Origin: an uncultured Thalassotalea sp.
Lineage (GTDB): Bacteria > Pseudomonadota > Gammaproteobacteria > Enterobacterales > Alteromonadaceae
Assembly (NCBI GenBank): GCA_947492575.1
Contig: CANLNK010000007.1
Coordinates: 62,001-126,000 of the forward strand
Length of the DNA: 64,000 bases
Reading direction: 5' to 3'
Shown here one piece after another: positions 40,632 to 50,378 of the stretch. Below the pieces are notes generated by a model. It did no database searches, was not told the DNA's origin, and saw only the letters and a list, made by a program, of their open reading frames with translations. Numbering within the stretch: position 1 is the first letter of the stretch; each line of letters starts with the position of its first letter. A program made the translations under genes and the position numbers.

Positions 40632-40662
40632 GAAAAGGCGCCTATCAGGCGCCTTTTTTTAT
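40632..40662 (+). terminator. Terminator after deaD
   Basis: AAAAGGCGCC, TATCA loop and GGCGCCTTTT followed by T-run. Confidence 0.9.
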
Positions 40663-40922
40663 TCCTATTCTCACTGTGAAATTTTGCCATTTAGTGGCGC
40701 TATTCTGGTTAAATTATCCAGGGTGTTAAATAATGTTTACAGCTGCTTGCGCCGCTGCTACATGTCTAGTCTGAGTTTGAATTTAAAAGCATCAATTTTG
40801 TCGTAAAAATTCTTTTACATACCCTGAAATACTGTCGCAAAGCCAGCTCTTTTCCTGTCTGAAAATGCCATCAATAATAGCGTCATTGAAGTTGATAACA
40901 GGCAGCACAGGCTGAATAGACA
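40663..40922. other. Intergenic region before hppD
   Basis: The 260 bases between the deaD terminator and hppD hold no gene I can support. A promoter for hppD must lie here. No clear TyrR-type palindrome or other operator is visible. Confidence 0.5.
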
Positions 40923-41966
40923 ATGACAGAACAAAATAACCCTTTAAAGTTATGCGGTATCGAATTTACTGAGTTTGCAACACCAGACAGTGACTTTATG
41001 GAAAAAGCTTTCCTTGGTTTTGGCTTTTCAAAAGTTAAAAAATTCAAAGGACGTGATATCGAATATTACAACCAGAATGATATCCACTTTTTATTAAATA
41101 ACGAACAAGCGGGCTTCTCTAGTGAGTTTGCTAAATCTCATGGTCCTGCAATTTGTTCTATGGGTTGGCGTGTGGAAGATGCAGCATTTGCATTTGAACA
41201 AGCAGTCGCTCGTGGCGCTAAGTCTGCTGAAAACGCGGCGAATAAACTACCTTACCCAGCTATTTACGGCATTGGTGATAGCCTTATTTATTTTATCGAC
41301 AAATTCGGCGACAAAGGTTCAATTTACAATGATGATTTCGAAGTATTAGCGGAACCAACACTAGTTGAAGACAAAGGTTTCTTGGCGGTAGACCACTTAA
41401 CGAATAACGTTTACCAAGGCACAATGGAAACTTGGGCAAACTTCTACAAAGACGTATTTGGTTTTACTGAAGTGCGCTATTTCGATATCAAAGGTGAGAA
41501 GACTGCACTTGTGTCTTACGCATTGCAATCACCTTGTGGCAAGTTCTCAATTCCGATTAATGAAGGCAAAGGCACAAACAACAACCAAATCGACGAGTAC
41601 TTAGATGAGTACAATGGTCCTGGTGTTCAGCATTTAGCGTTCATTACGGATGACTTAGTTGGATCATTAGATAAAATCGACAAGAACATTATCGATACAT
41701 TAAATATTGTGCCTGAATACTACGATGATGTATTCGACCGTATCCCATGGGTTAAGGAAGACAAAGAGCGAATTCGTGAGCACCAAATCTTAGTGGATAG
41801 CCAAAAAGAAAATTCGTACTTGCTACAAATTTTCACTAAGAACATCTTTGGCCCAATCTTCATCGAGATGATTCAGCGTGTTGACGACAAAGGTTTTGGT
41901 GAAGGTAACTTTACTGCACTATTTAAGTCTATTGAACTTAATCAAATGGAGCGTGGTGTTTTATAA
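40923..41966 (+). CDS. hppD: 4-hydroxyphenylpyruvate dioxygenase
   Basis: The 347-residue protein has two VOC-fold halves. Iron ligands are visible as His158 (VDHLTNNV), His237 (GVQHLAF) and Glu315 (FIEMIQR). The enzyme turns 4-hydroxyphenylpyruvate into homogentisate in tyrosine catabolism and in pyomelanin formation. Homogentisate dioxygenase is not next to it. It is followed by a terminator and then by the mobile element copy at 42057. The ATG lacks a strong ribosome site. Confidence 0.95.
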   Translation: MTEQNNPLKLCGIEFTEFATPDSDFMEKAFLGFGFSKVKKFKGRDIEYYNQNDIHFLLNNEQAGFSSEFAKSHGPAICSMGWRVEDAAFAFEQAVARGAKSAENAANKLPYPAIYGIGDSLIYFIDKFGDKGSIYNDDFEVLAEPTLVEDKGFLAVDHLTNNVYQGTMETWANFYKDVFGFTEVRYFDIKGEKTALVSYALQSPCGKFSIPINEGKGTNNNQIDEYLDEYNGPGVQHLAFITDDLVGSLDKIDKNIIDTLNIVPEYYDDVFDRIPWVKEDKERIREHQILVDSQKENSYLLQIFTKNIFGPIFIEMIQRVDDKGFGEGNFTALFKSIELNQMERGVL

Positions 41967-42012
41967 CACTCTTCGCGATATAAGCCTTACAGACGATAAA
42001 TAATACTGAATG

Positions 42013-42050
42013 AAAAAGCCCTCGTTAGGAAGCTAACGAGGGCTTTTTAA
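42013..42050 (+). terminator. Terminator after hppD
   Basis: AAAAAGCCCTCGTTAG pairs with CTAACGAGGGCTTTTT around GAAG. Confidence 0.92.
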
Positions 42051-42056
42051 TAACTA

Positions 42057-42319
42057 GGGCGTGTTGAACTTTCAGGGTTAAATTTTGTTCGAATTAAATG
42101 CATTTTTATCGCGGCACTTGTGATACGCATAGTTATTCTACGCACAGAGCAAGTAACAATGAGAAAAATGCATTTAAACGAATCCAAGGGACAGCATTTA
42201 TGATGCCTTTCTACTGCGTTATCGCTTATTTATGTGAAATAACCACACGACATAAGCTCTGCCTTGTATAAAAACATCATAAATTGCTGCAAAAACAACC
42301 TCGAAAGATCAACACGCCC
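42057..42319 (+). mobile_element. MITE-like element, copy 1 (263 bp, TA target duplication)
   Basis: The sequence starts GGGCGTGTTGAACTTTC and ends with the complementary GAAAGATCAACACGCCC, flanked by TA on both sides (42055-42056 and 42320-42321). It contains no transposase-sized open frame. A closely similar copy lies in inverted orientation at 58663-58988. Terminal inverted repeats of about 17 bp plus TA duplication point to a non-autonomous element moved by an IS630/Tc1-type transposase. It ends 17 bp from the 3' end of the S9 peptidase gene. Confidence 0.85.
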
Positions 42320-42336
42320 TAAACTCAATGCCGCTT

Positions 42337-44313
42337 TTACTTAATTAAAAACTGCTCGAAGAATAAGACCACTGCTTGAGTGTATATGTCTCGATTTTCT
42401 TTCTTACGATAGCCGTGGCCTTCGTTTAACGCATTCATATACCATACTTGCTTGCCGTTATCGCGCAATGCTTTAACAATTTGCTCTGCCTCTGTGACAG
42501 GAACACGCGGATCGTTTTGTCCCTGTACAACGAACATTGGCACATTAATCTTATCAACGTTGTTATTGGGGCTAATCTCCTCTAAGAACGCACGCATTTT
42601 CGGATTGCGCTCATCACCATATTCTACGCGTCGTAAATCACGGCGATAAGATTTTGTGTTTTCTAGGAAGGTAACAAAGTTCGATATACCAACAATATCA
42701 ACAGCGGCTTTTAATCGATCGCTGTAATGCACAGAACTTGCTAAAACCATATAGCCACCGTAGCTTCCACCAAATACTGCCACGCGCTCTGCATCAAGAT
42801 CTGGTTGTGTTTTTATCCAATCGAGCAGGGCACCAATGTCCTTAACTGAATCTTCGCGTTTGAAGCCATTATCAAGGTTGATGTATTCCTTGCCATAGCC
42901 GGCTGAACCGCGCACATTTGGCGTTATGACTGCAGCTCCAAGTCTATCCATCCATAATTGGTATGTGCTTCTGAAGGCTGGGCGTGATTGACCTTCAGGG
43001 CCTCCGTGAATTGAAATGATAACAGGGAGCTTTTTCTTTGCCTTGTCTTTAACGGTAGAATTATCCGGTTTGTAAACAAAAGCAGGAATACTGCGATCAT
43101 CGAAACTCTTGTAGGTGATAAGCTCTGGCGTGGCAAACTTGCTAGTATCTAAACCACCAACTTCACTATAGGTCCAGCGTGTTAGCTTGCCTATATCGGT
43201 GGCCTTTTTACCTAGATCTAGGATAAATGAATCGCTAGGCGACTGCGAAGTATTAAGGGTTAAGCCAAGCTTAGTGCCGTCATCAGTGAATTCTAAGCCA
43301 CCACTCAGACCTATTGGCAAACCATCGACTTTTTTATACTTAAACGTTTTTGTATCGAGTAAGTAAACACTACTAAAGCCATTTTCATTAACTGAGAATG
43401 CAGCTTTGTCACCTTTGCTAGATAAAGCGAATTCATCAACATTCCAGTTAATATTCTTGGTAATTACAGTAACTTCACCGCCTGAAAACGACTTGTAAGC
43501 GAGTTGTTCAAATTCACTGAACTCGTTAGTAATAAAGAAAATACCTGTGTTTTCAGCATCGAAGTCTAAGCCATAATTGACGCTACCTTTTTCGAGATTA
43601 CCAGCAATTAGCTGTTTCTTTTTAGAGGCAACATCAACAAGGTACACGCGCGAGTCGCTCGCACTAATATACTGTTGGGCAATTAACTGTTTGTTATCGC
43701 TACTCCAGCCTGTTGGGCCCCACCAGCTGCCATCCTTTGACTCGAGAACCATACTTGCTTTTTCAGGCGCGTTTGGGTCCATCATCCAGATATCGTTAGA
43801 GCTGCCATTTCGTCTAGTACTCTGAAACGCCATCGCAGAGCCATCGCTATTCCAAGAAATAGCACCGTTTCGCGATTCTCCATCGGAGAGCATTTTACTC
43901 TTGCCTGTTTTTGGATTAAGTAGGAATACTTGCGCATATTCGCTTCCGCCTGCATCCATGGTAAACGCTATTTTGTCACCATTTGGCTGACGTGAAACTC
44001 CGCTAATTGGCTCTTGAAAGAAGGTTAATTGGTGACGAGCACCGCCTGCCATGTCTACGCGGTGAAGCTGACTAACATCACCGAAGCGAGTTGCGATATA
44101 TATACTTTCACCATCTTTGGTAAAGCCTCTAAATGGGGCTGAACGAACGTTTTGATAGCGATTGAGATCATCGACAATCTGCTGAGGAATTTTGGGCACA
44201 TCCTCCATAACCAAATTACCGTTATTCGCTGTTCTTACATTCACTTCTGCAAAAGCGCTATAAGAACTAAAGCACACGGCAAAACTTAACGAGATGAGGC
44301 TCAGTTTTTTCAT
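42337..44313 (-). CDS. S9-family (prolyl oligopeptidase-like) peptidase, secreted
   Basis: The 658-residue protein has a signal peptide (to about residue 22, AFA-EV), a beta-propeller (repeated strands such as DIWMMDP, VYLVDVASKK) at ~30-390, and an alpha/beta-hydrolase peptidase domain. The latter has nucleophile Ser517 in GGSYGG, Asp601 in QNDPRVP and His633 in NEGHGY. Such S9C-type enzymes cleave short peptides, often as dipeptidyl or acylaminoacyl peptidases. AAGGA lies six bases before ATG. No terminator other than the adjacent element is seen at its 3' end. Confidence 0.9.
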   Translation of the reverse strand: MKKLSLISLSFAVCFSSYSAFAEVNVRTANNGNLVMEDVPKIPQQIVDDLNRYQNVRSAPFRGFTKDGESIYIATRFGDVSQLHRVDMAGGARHQLTFFQEPISGVSRQPNGDKIAFTMDAGGSEYAQVFLLNPKTGKSKMLSDGESRNGAISWNSDGSAMAFQSTRRNGSSNDIWMMDPNAPEKASMVLESKDGSWWGPTGWSSDNKQLIAQQYISASDSRVYLVDVASKKKQLIAGNLEKGSVNYGLDFDAENTGIFFITNEFSEFEQLAYKSFSGGEVTVITKNINWNVDEFALSSKGDKAAFSVNENGFSSVYLLDTKTFKYKKVDGLPIGLSGGLEFTDDGTKLGLTLNTSQSPSDSFILDLGKKATDIGKLTRWTYSEVGGLDTSKFATPELITYKSFDDRSIPAFVYKPDNSTVKDKAKKKLPVIISIHGGPEGQSRPAFRSTYQLWMDRLGAAVITPNVRGSAGYGKEYINLDNGFKREDSVKDIGALLDWIKTQPDLDAERVAVFGGSYGGYMVLASSVHYSDRLKAAVDIVGISNFVTFLENTKSYRRDLRRVEYGDERNPKMRAFLEEISPNNNVDKINVPMFVVQGQNDPRVPVTEAEQIVKALRDNGKQVWYMNALNEGHGYRKKENRDIYTQAVVLFFEQFLIK

Positions 44314-44380
44314 TTGTTTTCCTTTTACTTCCTGTCTTAGGTTGTTGTTATGTTTTGGTTCTATTTACAGCTAAAAATAT

Positions 44381-44580
44381 ATAACCTGAGCTCGGGTTAA
44401 GAGATATAACATTATCTATAATAATCATGTCGTTACCATTAAACGATGCTTCTAGCTTGATAGTTTTTCTGATAACAAGGCGTTTTAGTGTAGGAGTAGC
44501 CAGCTACTTCACTCTAAAATAACGCTGTAGCAGAGAAAATAGCTGCTAGAAATGTATTTTTTATTCCGAGTTCAGGTTAT
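44381..44580. repeat. MITE-like repeat with ends ATAACCTGARCTCGG
   Basis: The left end reads ATAACCTGAGCTCGG and the right end is the near-exact reverse complement (CCGAGTTCAGGTTAT), giving 15-bp inverted ends about 200 bp apart. Inside is a long imperfect hairpin (AGTGTAGGAGTAGC ... GCTACTTCACT) with flanking GGCGTTTTA / TAAAATAACGC-type arms. No coding frame is present. The boundaries and a target duplication are not certain, and no second copy lies in this window. Confidence 0.5.
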
Positions 44581-44668
44581 GTACACAATTAAGCTAGCAC
44601 AACTGAGCAAAGCTAGCGTGTTGATTTATTAACAAATTGTGTCGTTCAGAAAAATTTATTTACGATAG

Positions 44669-44703
44669 AAAAAAAGCCCTTACATTTTAACGTAAGAGCT
44701 TTC
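44669..44703 (-). terminator. Terminator after the arginase-family gene
   Basis: AAAGCCCTTAC pairs with GTAAGAGCTTT around ATTTTAAC, with an A-run on the side that becomes the U-tract of the minus-strand transcript. Confidence 0.7.
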
Positions 44704-44773
44704 GCTAGATTTGAGCACGTTTATCTTTTTAGGCTATTTTTTCAGCCTTTATCTCAGGCTTAACACCTAAAAA

Positions 44774-45886
44774 CTACTTGCTGTTATTAATGCGTTCGAT
44801 AAGTAGCGCAGAAATTTCAGCGCCAACTGCAAGTGTTTGTTCGCTGCTAATTGCACCGCGTCCAGAGCTATCTGTAAATGGTGCAATTTCCATCATGTCA
44901 GCGCCTGTTATTGGATACAAATCGCCAAGCGTTTTGATGATTTTAATCGCTTCTTCTGGCGTTAAACCGTCTTCTTCTGGCGTACCAGTCGCCGAAGCAA
45001 ACTCAGCATCTAAGGCGTCGATATCAAAGCTAACATATAACTCATCAATCGCTTGGTCGGCTAATTGCGCTTTTATATTATTAATGACTCGGTCTACACC
45101 TAATTCACGTACTTCTTTCGCCCAATGTTGCTTAACACCGAAAGTCTCCTCCCAATGAGACTTAGGTTTGCCGCTAGAGCGAATACCGATTTGAATCAAA
45201 TGATGTGGTTCGTGTAAGTCTTCTAAAATATGCGTGCACCAAGAGCCAAAACACAAATCGATGCCTAAGCGTTCAACCAGTAAATCCGTATGAGCGTCGA
45301 AGTGGATAATTGCACAGCGTTTGCCTTGCTTCTTCTTGGCTTGCAGGTACGCCTTAGTCAATGGATAGCTCACTGAGTGATCGCCGCCGATAGCAAAAAT
45401 GCCCTTATCTAAGTTATCTGCGTAGAAGTCGTGTAGGACGTCTTCTGTCAGCGATAGCGGGCTCACTGGATATGGCGCTTCTTTATCACCGTACAGTGCT
45501 TTGCGGCAATTGGTGATGGTTGCCTCGTTCAAATATTTATCGTGTAATAAATGTGGAATAACTCGGATGTCGCCTAAATCGAAGTACGCTAACTCTGGGT
45601 ATTTGTTTAGCAGGGTAGAGCGTAAAAATAATGGACCCCAGTTGGCGCCTCGCAAAATGCCACCACCGCAATCTGATGCAACACCTAGTACCACCGCTTT
45701 GTGCTCGCCTTGGTATGTGTTGAGGGCTTTTTGCCATAAATCGTCTATGTCGGTGGTAAATCCGTATAGTGCTTTGTGGAGCTGCTCTTTTCTTTCCTTA
45801 GCGGTGTTTACAGTGAAAACCCCGTTGCCTGGAGGGCATAAACATTGGGAAACTTTATTTAAGAATGTCGGGTGAAAGCCAGTCAT
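44774..45886 (-). CDS. Arginase-family ureohydrolase (formimidoylglutamase-like)
   Basis: The 370-residue protein has the manganese motifs of ureohydrolases: GGDHS (~165), HFDAHTD (~200) and SFDIDALDA (~287). Length and the N-terminal extension differ from classic arginase (~300 residues). Family members hydrolyse guanidino compounds: arginine, agmatine, formimidoylglutamate or guanidinobutyrate. The substrate is not determined; no hut genes lie here. The ATG at 45886 is the only good start. Confidence 0.82.
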   Translation of the reverse strand: MTGFHPTFLNKVSQCLCPPGNGVFTVNTAKERKEQLHKALYGFTTDIDDLWQKALNTYQGEHKAVVLGVASDCGGGILRGANWGPLFLRSTLLNKYPELAYFDLGDIRVIPHLLHDKYLNEATITNCRKALYGDKEAPYPVSPLSLTEDVLHDFYADNLDKGIFAIGGDHSVSYPLTKAYLQAKKKQGKRCAIIHFDAHTDLLVERLGIDLCFGSWCTHILEDLHEPHHLIQIGIRSSGKPKSHWEETFGVKQHWAKEVRELGVDRVINNIKAQLADQAIDELYVSFDIDALDAEFASATGTPEEDGLTPEEAIKIIKTLGDLYPITGADMMEIAPFTDSSGRGAISSEQTLAVGAEISALLIERINNSK

Positions 45887-45972
45887 ATAATTGCTCTATT
45901 TGTCGGTTGTTGCTTTATTCATCAATTGATGTTGAAACATGAAAATGTGGGCATATATATAAGGACGTGTCG

Positions 45973-46173
45973 ATGACTATATTGCTAGCTGCAAAAACGT
46001 GGACAAAAAGTCAGTCCGTCCTAGAATCGATTAGCAAAAGGGAAATGGTTATTTCAGCACGAAATAAATTTTATTATTGTAATCCCCTTAAAATTTTCGC
46101 TAAAGTCGATTATGATGCGCGAAAACAAGGCGTACATTATAGCGAAATAAGGGGTTTAGGTGAATATAATTAA
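45973..46173 (+). CDS. Possible 66-residue small protein
   Basis: ATG 45973 is preceded by AAGGA at 45961-45965 with a seven-base spacer. The product (MTILLAAKTWTKSQSV...) is basic in the middle and has no recognised domain, signal or membrane segment. The 482-base region between the arginase-family gene and topA holds nothing else visible except the topA promoter. Only the ribosome site speaks for it. Confidence 0.3.
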   Translation: MTILLAAKTWTKSQSVLESISKREMVISARNKFYYCNPLKIFAKVDYDARKQGVHYSEIRGLGEYN

Positions 46174-46367
46174 ATATTTACTTGTCACCTTGCATAATTA
46201 TAGATATACGTACTAATACTTATTTACGCTGATTTTTTACAAATATTTTACAGGTTGAACTGTTTTTAGACACGAAGCTAATGCTCGCTAAATAGCTTAC
46301 ATCTCATTCGGCCTTTCATAAAAAGTGCATAAAAATGCATGCGGATAACGCAGGAAATTAAGAATTT

Positions 46368-49037
46368 ATGGCAAAATCACTGGTTATCGTGGAGTCACCA
46401 GCCAAAGCAAAGACGATTAACAAGTACCTAGGCAAAGATTTTATTGTTAAATCAAGCGTTGGTCATGTACGCGATCTTCCCACCGGCAGTACAGGCAAAA
46501 AAGTAGCAGCAAAACCTGCTGCTGAAGTTAGAAAAATGTCGCCGGAAGCCAAAGCCAAATATAAAGCAAAACGCGACAAACAAGCGCTAGTTAATCGCAT
46601 GGGTATTGACCCTGAAAAAGATTGGAAAGCCTCTTACCACATCCTGCCCGGTAAAGAGAAAGTGGTGAGTGAACTCACCAAGCTTGCAGAAAAAGCTGAC
46701 ACTATCTATCTCGCAACCGATTTGGATAGAGAAGGAGAAGCGATCGCGTGGCACCTAAAAGAGATTATTGGTGGCAGTGACGACAAGTTCCGCCGCGTAG
46801 TCTTCAATGAAATTACCGAAAACGCCATCCAGCAAGCGTTCGCCAAACCAGGTGAGCTTAGTATGCCTGGTGTTAATGCGCAGCAAGCGCGTCGCTTCCT
46901 CGATCGAGTAGTTGGTTTTATGGTGAGCCCACTACTTTGGAAGAAGGTTGCTCGAGGACTATCTGCAGGACGTGTGCAATCAGTTGCGGTGAAGCTCGTT
47001 GTCGAGCGTGAGCGTGAAATCAAAGCTTTCATTCCTGAAGAGTTTTGGGAAGTTACTGCTGATACAGTGTCGAAAGATGGTGAAGCATTAACGCTTAATG
47101 TGACTCACCAAGGTGGTAAAACATTTAAGCCGACGAATGAAGCTGATACGCAAAGCGCTGTCGCTATATTGGAAAAGGCGAAATACGCAGTCTCAAAGCG
47201 TGAAGATAAGCCTTCTAAGAGTTCTCCTAGTGCACCGTTTATTACCTCTACGTTGCAGCAAGCTGCAAGTACGCGTTTAGGTTATGGCGTAAAACGTACT
47301 ATGGGCCTTGCACAGCGTTTGTATGAAGCTGGCCATATTACCTATATGCGTACCGACTCAACGAACTTGAGTGCTGACGCAGTTAAAATGGCGCGTGATT
47401 ACATAGCCGATGAATTTGGTGAAAACTACTTACCAGAAAAGCCCAAAGCTTATGGTAGTAAAGGTAATGCGCAAGAGGCGCATGAGGCGATTCGCCCATC
47501 AAATGTTAAGTTAGAAGCTGCCTTACTTAAAGACGTTGATGCTGATGCCAAACGTCTATACGAATTGATTTGGCGTCAATTCGTTGCGTGTCAAATGACA
47601 GCTGCCCGATACGATGTGTCAACGCTCACCATTTCAGCCGGTGATTTTGATTTAAAAGCGAAAGGTCGTGTAATGCGCTTTGATGGTTGGACACGAGTTC
47701 ACCCACAATTAAGTAAAGGCGATGATACGCACCTACCTGATTTAGCGATTGGCGAAGAAGTGACGCTTAGTCAACTGAATCCTTCTCAGCACTTTACTAA
47801 GCCGCCAGCTCGTTTTGGTGAGGCGTCACTAGTAAAAGAGTTAGAAAAGCGCTCTATCGGGCGTCCATCGACGTATGCATCGATTATTTCGACCATTCAG
47901 GATCGCGGTTACGTTCGTCTTGAGAAAAAGCGTTTTTACGCAGAGAAGATGGGTGAAATTGTTACCGACAGTTTGTCTGAAAGCTTCCAAAATTTAATGA
48001 GCTATGACTTTACTGCCAACATGGAGCAAGAGCTTGATGATATTGCGGAAGGCTCTGCAGAATGGAAAGCGGTATTGGATGAATTCTATGACGGGTTTAA
48101 AGGCCAGCTAGAACAAGCGGATAAACCATCAGAAGATGGTGGTATGCGTAGCAATGAGCCTGTGTTAACCGATATTGATTGTCCTACATGTGGACGCAAG
48201 ATGGGTATTCGAACGGCTTCTACAGGTGTATTCCTTGGCTGTTCAGGCTATTCATTACCACCAAAAGAACGTTGTACAACAACGATGAACCTAACGCCAG
48301 GTGAAGAGGCGGTTAGCGTACTCGCAGAAGATCAAGAAACTGAAGCGCTTCGTGCAATGCATCGCTGTGGCAAATGTGGCACGGCAATGGATAGTTACTT
48401 AATCGATGAAAAGCGCAAGCTTCACGTGTGTGGTAACAACCCAGTTTGTGATGGCTACGAGCTTGAATACGGCGATTTTAAAATCAAAGGCTATGATGGT
48501 CCTGTTTTAGAATGTGACCGCTGTGGTGCCGATATGGAGCTCAAAAACGGTCGTTTCGGTAAGTACTTCGATTGTACCAACAGTGAGTGTAAAAATACCC
48601 GTAAGCTATTGGCAAACGGAGAAGCAGCGCCACCAAAAGAAGATCCAGTTCAGTTGCCAGAGTTACCATGTGAAAAATCTGATGCGCATTTCGTTTTACG
48701 CGATGGTGCGGCGGGTATCTTCTTAGCGGCAAGTACTTTCCCTCGCTCACGAGAAACGCGAGCGCCTAAAGTTGCAGAACTAAAACGCTTTAGAGATAGA
48801 ATTTCATCAAAATTCTACTATTTGGCCGACGCGCCTGAAAAAGATCCTGAAGGTAATTTAGCGATTGTTCGTTTTAGTCGAAAAACTAAAGAACAATATG
48901 TCATGACTGAGGTAGACGGCAAGGCGACAGGTTGGACAGCTAAGTACGTAGACAATAACTGGGTAGAAGAGCAGACCAAAAAAGCTGCTAAGAAGCCTGC
49001 AGCGAAAAAGAAAGCGCCAGCGAAAAAGAAAGCCTAA
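46368..49037 (+). CDS. topA: DNA topoisomerase I
   Basis: The 889-residue enzyme has a TOPRIM domain ([11 protein letters not shown] and DLDREGEA, ~118-125), the active Tyr326 in [10 protein letters not shown], and three C-terminal zinc fingers with Cys4 sets ([24 protein letters not shown]). A lysine/alanine-rich tail ([15 protein letters not shown]) follows. It relaxes negative supercoils behind polymerases. An inserted basic linker at ~40-85 is typical of this group. cysB, its common neighbour in gammaproteobacteria, is at 50.6 kb, here separated by two minus-strand genes. Confidence 0.97.
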   Translation: MAKSLVIVESPAKAKTINKYLGKDFIVKSSVGHVRDLPTGSTGKKVAAKPAAEVRKMSPEAKAKYKAKRDKQALVNRMGIDPEKDWKASYHILPGKEKVVSELTKLAEKADTIYLATDLDREGEAIAWHLKEIIGGSDDKFRRVVFNEITENAIQQAFAKPGELSMPGVNAQQARRFLDRVVGFMVSPLLWKKVARGLSAGRVQSVAVKLVVEREREIKAFIPEEFWEVTADTVSKDGEALTLNVTHQGGKTFKPTNEADTQSAVAILEKAKYAVSKREDKPSKSSPSAPFITSTLQQAASTRLGYGVKRTMGLAQRLYEAGHITYMRTDSTNLSADAVKMARDYIADEFGENYLPEKPKAYGSKGNAQEAHEAIRPSNVKLEAALLKDVDADAKRLYELIWRQFVACQMTAARYDVSTLTISAGDFDLKAKGRVMRFDGWTRVHPQLSKGDDTHLPDLAIGEEVTLSQLNPSQHFTKPPARFGEASLVKELEKRSIGRPSTYASIISTIQDRGYVRLEKKRFYAEKMGEIVTDSLSESFQNLMSYDFTANMEQELDDIAEGSAEWKAVLDEFYDGFKGQLEQADKPSEDGGMRSNEPVLTDIDCPTCGRKMGIRTASTGVFLGCSGYSLPPKERCTTTMNLTPGEEAVSVLAEDQETEALRAMHRCGKCGTAMDSYLIDEKRKLHVCGNNPVCDGYELEYGDFKIKGYDGPVLECDRCGADMELKNGRFGKYFDCTNSECKNTRKLLANGEAAPPKEDPVQLPELPCEKSDAHFVLRDGAAGIFLAASTFPRSRETRAPKVAELKRFRDRISSKFYYLADAPEKDPEGNLAIVRFSRKTKEQYVMTEVDGKATGWTAKYVDNNWVEEQTKKAAKKPAAKKKAPAKKKA

Positions 49038-49054
49038 CGCTTCTCGATTGAATT

Positions 49055-49083
49055 AAAAAAGCACCCATAGGGTGCTTTTTTAT
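49055..49083. terminator. Bidirectional terminator after topA
   Basis: AAAAAAGCACCC, ATA, GGGTGCTTTTTT. Confidence 0.92.
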
Positions 49084-49124
49084 TGCTTAAACTTCCGTGA
49101 ATGTGTCCGAGTCAGCAGCGTTGG

Positions 49125-49496
49125 CTACATAAACTCTATTTCGTCGATAACGCGCCTTGCTTGTGCTGACGTACAGTCAGTTAATGCAACTAGTTGATTC
49201 ACCGTGATGCCTTGGTTTTGCTGCGCGATGTATATAAGCTCGTCATAGGTAAGCGACTCTCGTTGCTTTTTGAGCAATTTGGCTAGCCATTGCCAGCTAT
49301 CTTCTCCTGAAGCTTCAATAAGTTCGATGATATCTTGAACTTGGCTAATGGTTGCTTTGAGAATCCAGTTACGTGAGCGACCCACACGAGAGAGCTCACA
49401 GCCTAATCCGCGTATTTCAGATTTTAGCGCATACGCTTTCATCGTTTTGCGTAAAAACGAGGGAAGGGTGATGGTCTTAGGCGCAGATAGAGGCAA
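49125..49496 (-). CDS. RRF_GI-like small protein (ribosome recycling factor-type family)
   Basis: The 123-residue protein has an N-terminal ITLPSFLRK segment, a basic RVGRSRNWILKA motif and a C-terminal helix-turn-helix-like segment ending ITVNQLVALTDCTSAQARRVIDE. This agrees with the small gammaproteobacterial family annotated as ribosome recycling factor (RRF_GI), which is unrelated in sequence to frr and functionally untested. Its start is TTG at 49496, and an internal ATG at codon 19 is an alternative. It is convergent with topA. Confidence 0.6.
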   Translation of the reverse strand: MPLSAPKTITLPSFLRKTMKAYALKSEIRGLGCELSRVGRSRNWILKATISQVQDIIELIEASGEDSWQWLAKLLKKQRESLTYDELIYIAQQNQGITVNQLVALTDCTSAQARRVIDEIEFM

Positions 49497-49563
49497 GGGT
49501 TCTCAATCTCGGTTAATTAATTCAAGAGACTAGTATAAAAAAGCTTTTCGATAGTTAAAAGCA

Positions 49564-49591
49564 AAACAACCAGCGCTAGGCTGGTTGTTTG
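49564..49591 (-). terminator. Terminator of the coiled-coil membrane protein gene
   Basis: AAACAACCAGC, GCTAG loop region and GCTGGTTGTTT form a hairpin just after the minus-strand gene ending at 49611. Confidence 0.75.
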
Positions 49592-49610
49592 TTGTTGAAA
49601 CGTATGTGGG

Positions 49611-50378
49611 CTACCACTTTTTCTTTGGCTGGAACAGCAAATCTAAATCGTCTTCTTCGCTCTTGGCTTTCTTCGCTGCATCTTTAGCGTTTGTGTTTTT
49701 CAGCTCTGCAGTAATTTCGTGGAGTCTCTCTTCAACCTCAGCTTTCTTGGCTTGTGTATACTCAGTCGGCTTAGCAACATTTCCGATGGTTGCTAACGCT
49801 TTTTCGTAATATTGACGTGCTGAACCAAGCATTTCCTTGCCATATGCTGCATTGCCACGTTTCAACAAGCTTTCAATATTAATTTTGATTTGCATGCCAT
49901 CAAGGCGTTGGTCTTGCTGCATGAATACTTGTGCATCGACTGCGCCTTTTGTTTGCTCAGCTTTCAACGTAGCACGTAGCTTTTTGATACATTGAAGAAT
50001 TTGAACCAGCTGTTGTTCATTTTCAGGTAAATTGAACTGGCCTTCCACTTGGTTTTTTGAAGCAAGTTCAGAGGCGGCTTTTAAACGCGCGTCAAACTCT
50101 TGGATACGATTTTTTATACCTTTTAAGTCTGGTGAAATCTGCGCCATTTGCTTTGCTGCGTTCAAACTTCGGCGGCTCAAAATTTCTACCATACCTGGGT
50201 TGTCTGGCAAGAGAGCCATGGCCATCAAAAGTTCTTCAGATTCATCGATAATGGCTTTTTGCTTGGCAACTAATGCTCGTTTTTCAGCTTCTACTTTTTC
50301 TTTGTGCTGCTGAATTGCATTGACGACAACCACTATAATGATAAGGGCGATAATCAAACCGACAATTATTGCTATCAT
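49611..50378 (-). CDS. Membrane-anchored coiled-coil protein
   Basis: The 255-residue protein begins with one membrane segment (residues ~2-21, IAIIVGLIIALIIIVVVV). Long helical, charged coiled coils follow (~25-60, 90-150), then a TPR-like segment (LLKRGNAAYGKEMLGSARQYYEKALA). The tail is Lys/Glu/Asp-rich (KSEEDDLDLLFQPKKKW). Orthologues near cysB in marine gammaproteobacteria are annotated only as DNA repair ATPase-like or hypothetical; there is no Walker motif here. The function is unknown. It is divergent from cysB. Confidence 0.65.
   Translation of the reverse strand: MIAIIVGLIIALIIIVVVVNAIQQHKEKVEAEKRALVAKQKAIIDESEELLMAMALLPDNPGMVEILSRRSLNAAKQMAQISPDLKGIKNRIQEFDARLKAASELASKNQVEGQFNLPENEQQLVQILQCIKKLRATLKAEQTKGAVDAQVFMQQDQRLDGMQIKINIESLLKRGNAAYGKEMLGSARQYYEKALATIGNVAKPTEYTQAKKAEVEERLHEITAELKNTNAKDAAKKAKSEEDDLDLLFQPKKKW

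Noticed and set aside
44778-45158. 126-codon plus-strand frame opposite the arginase-family gene
   Set aside because: It is antisense to the conserved metal-binding motifs of a real gene and shows no recognised domain.
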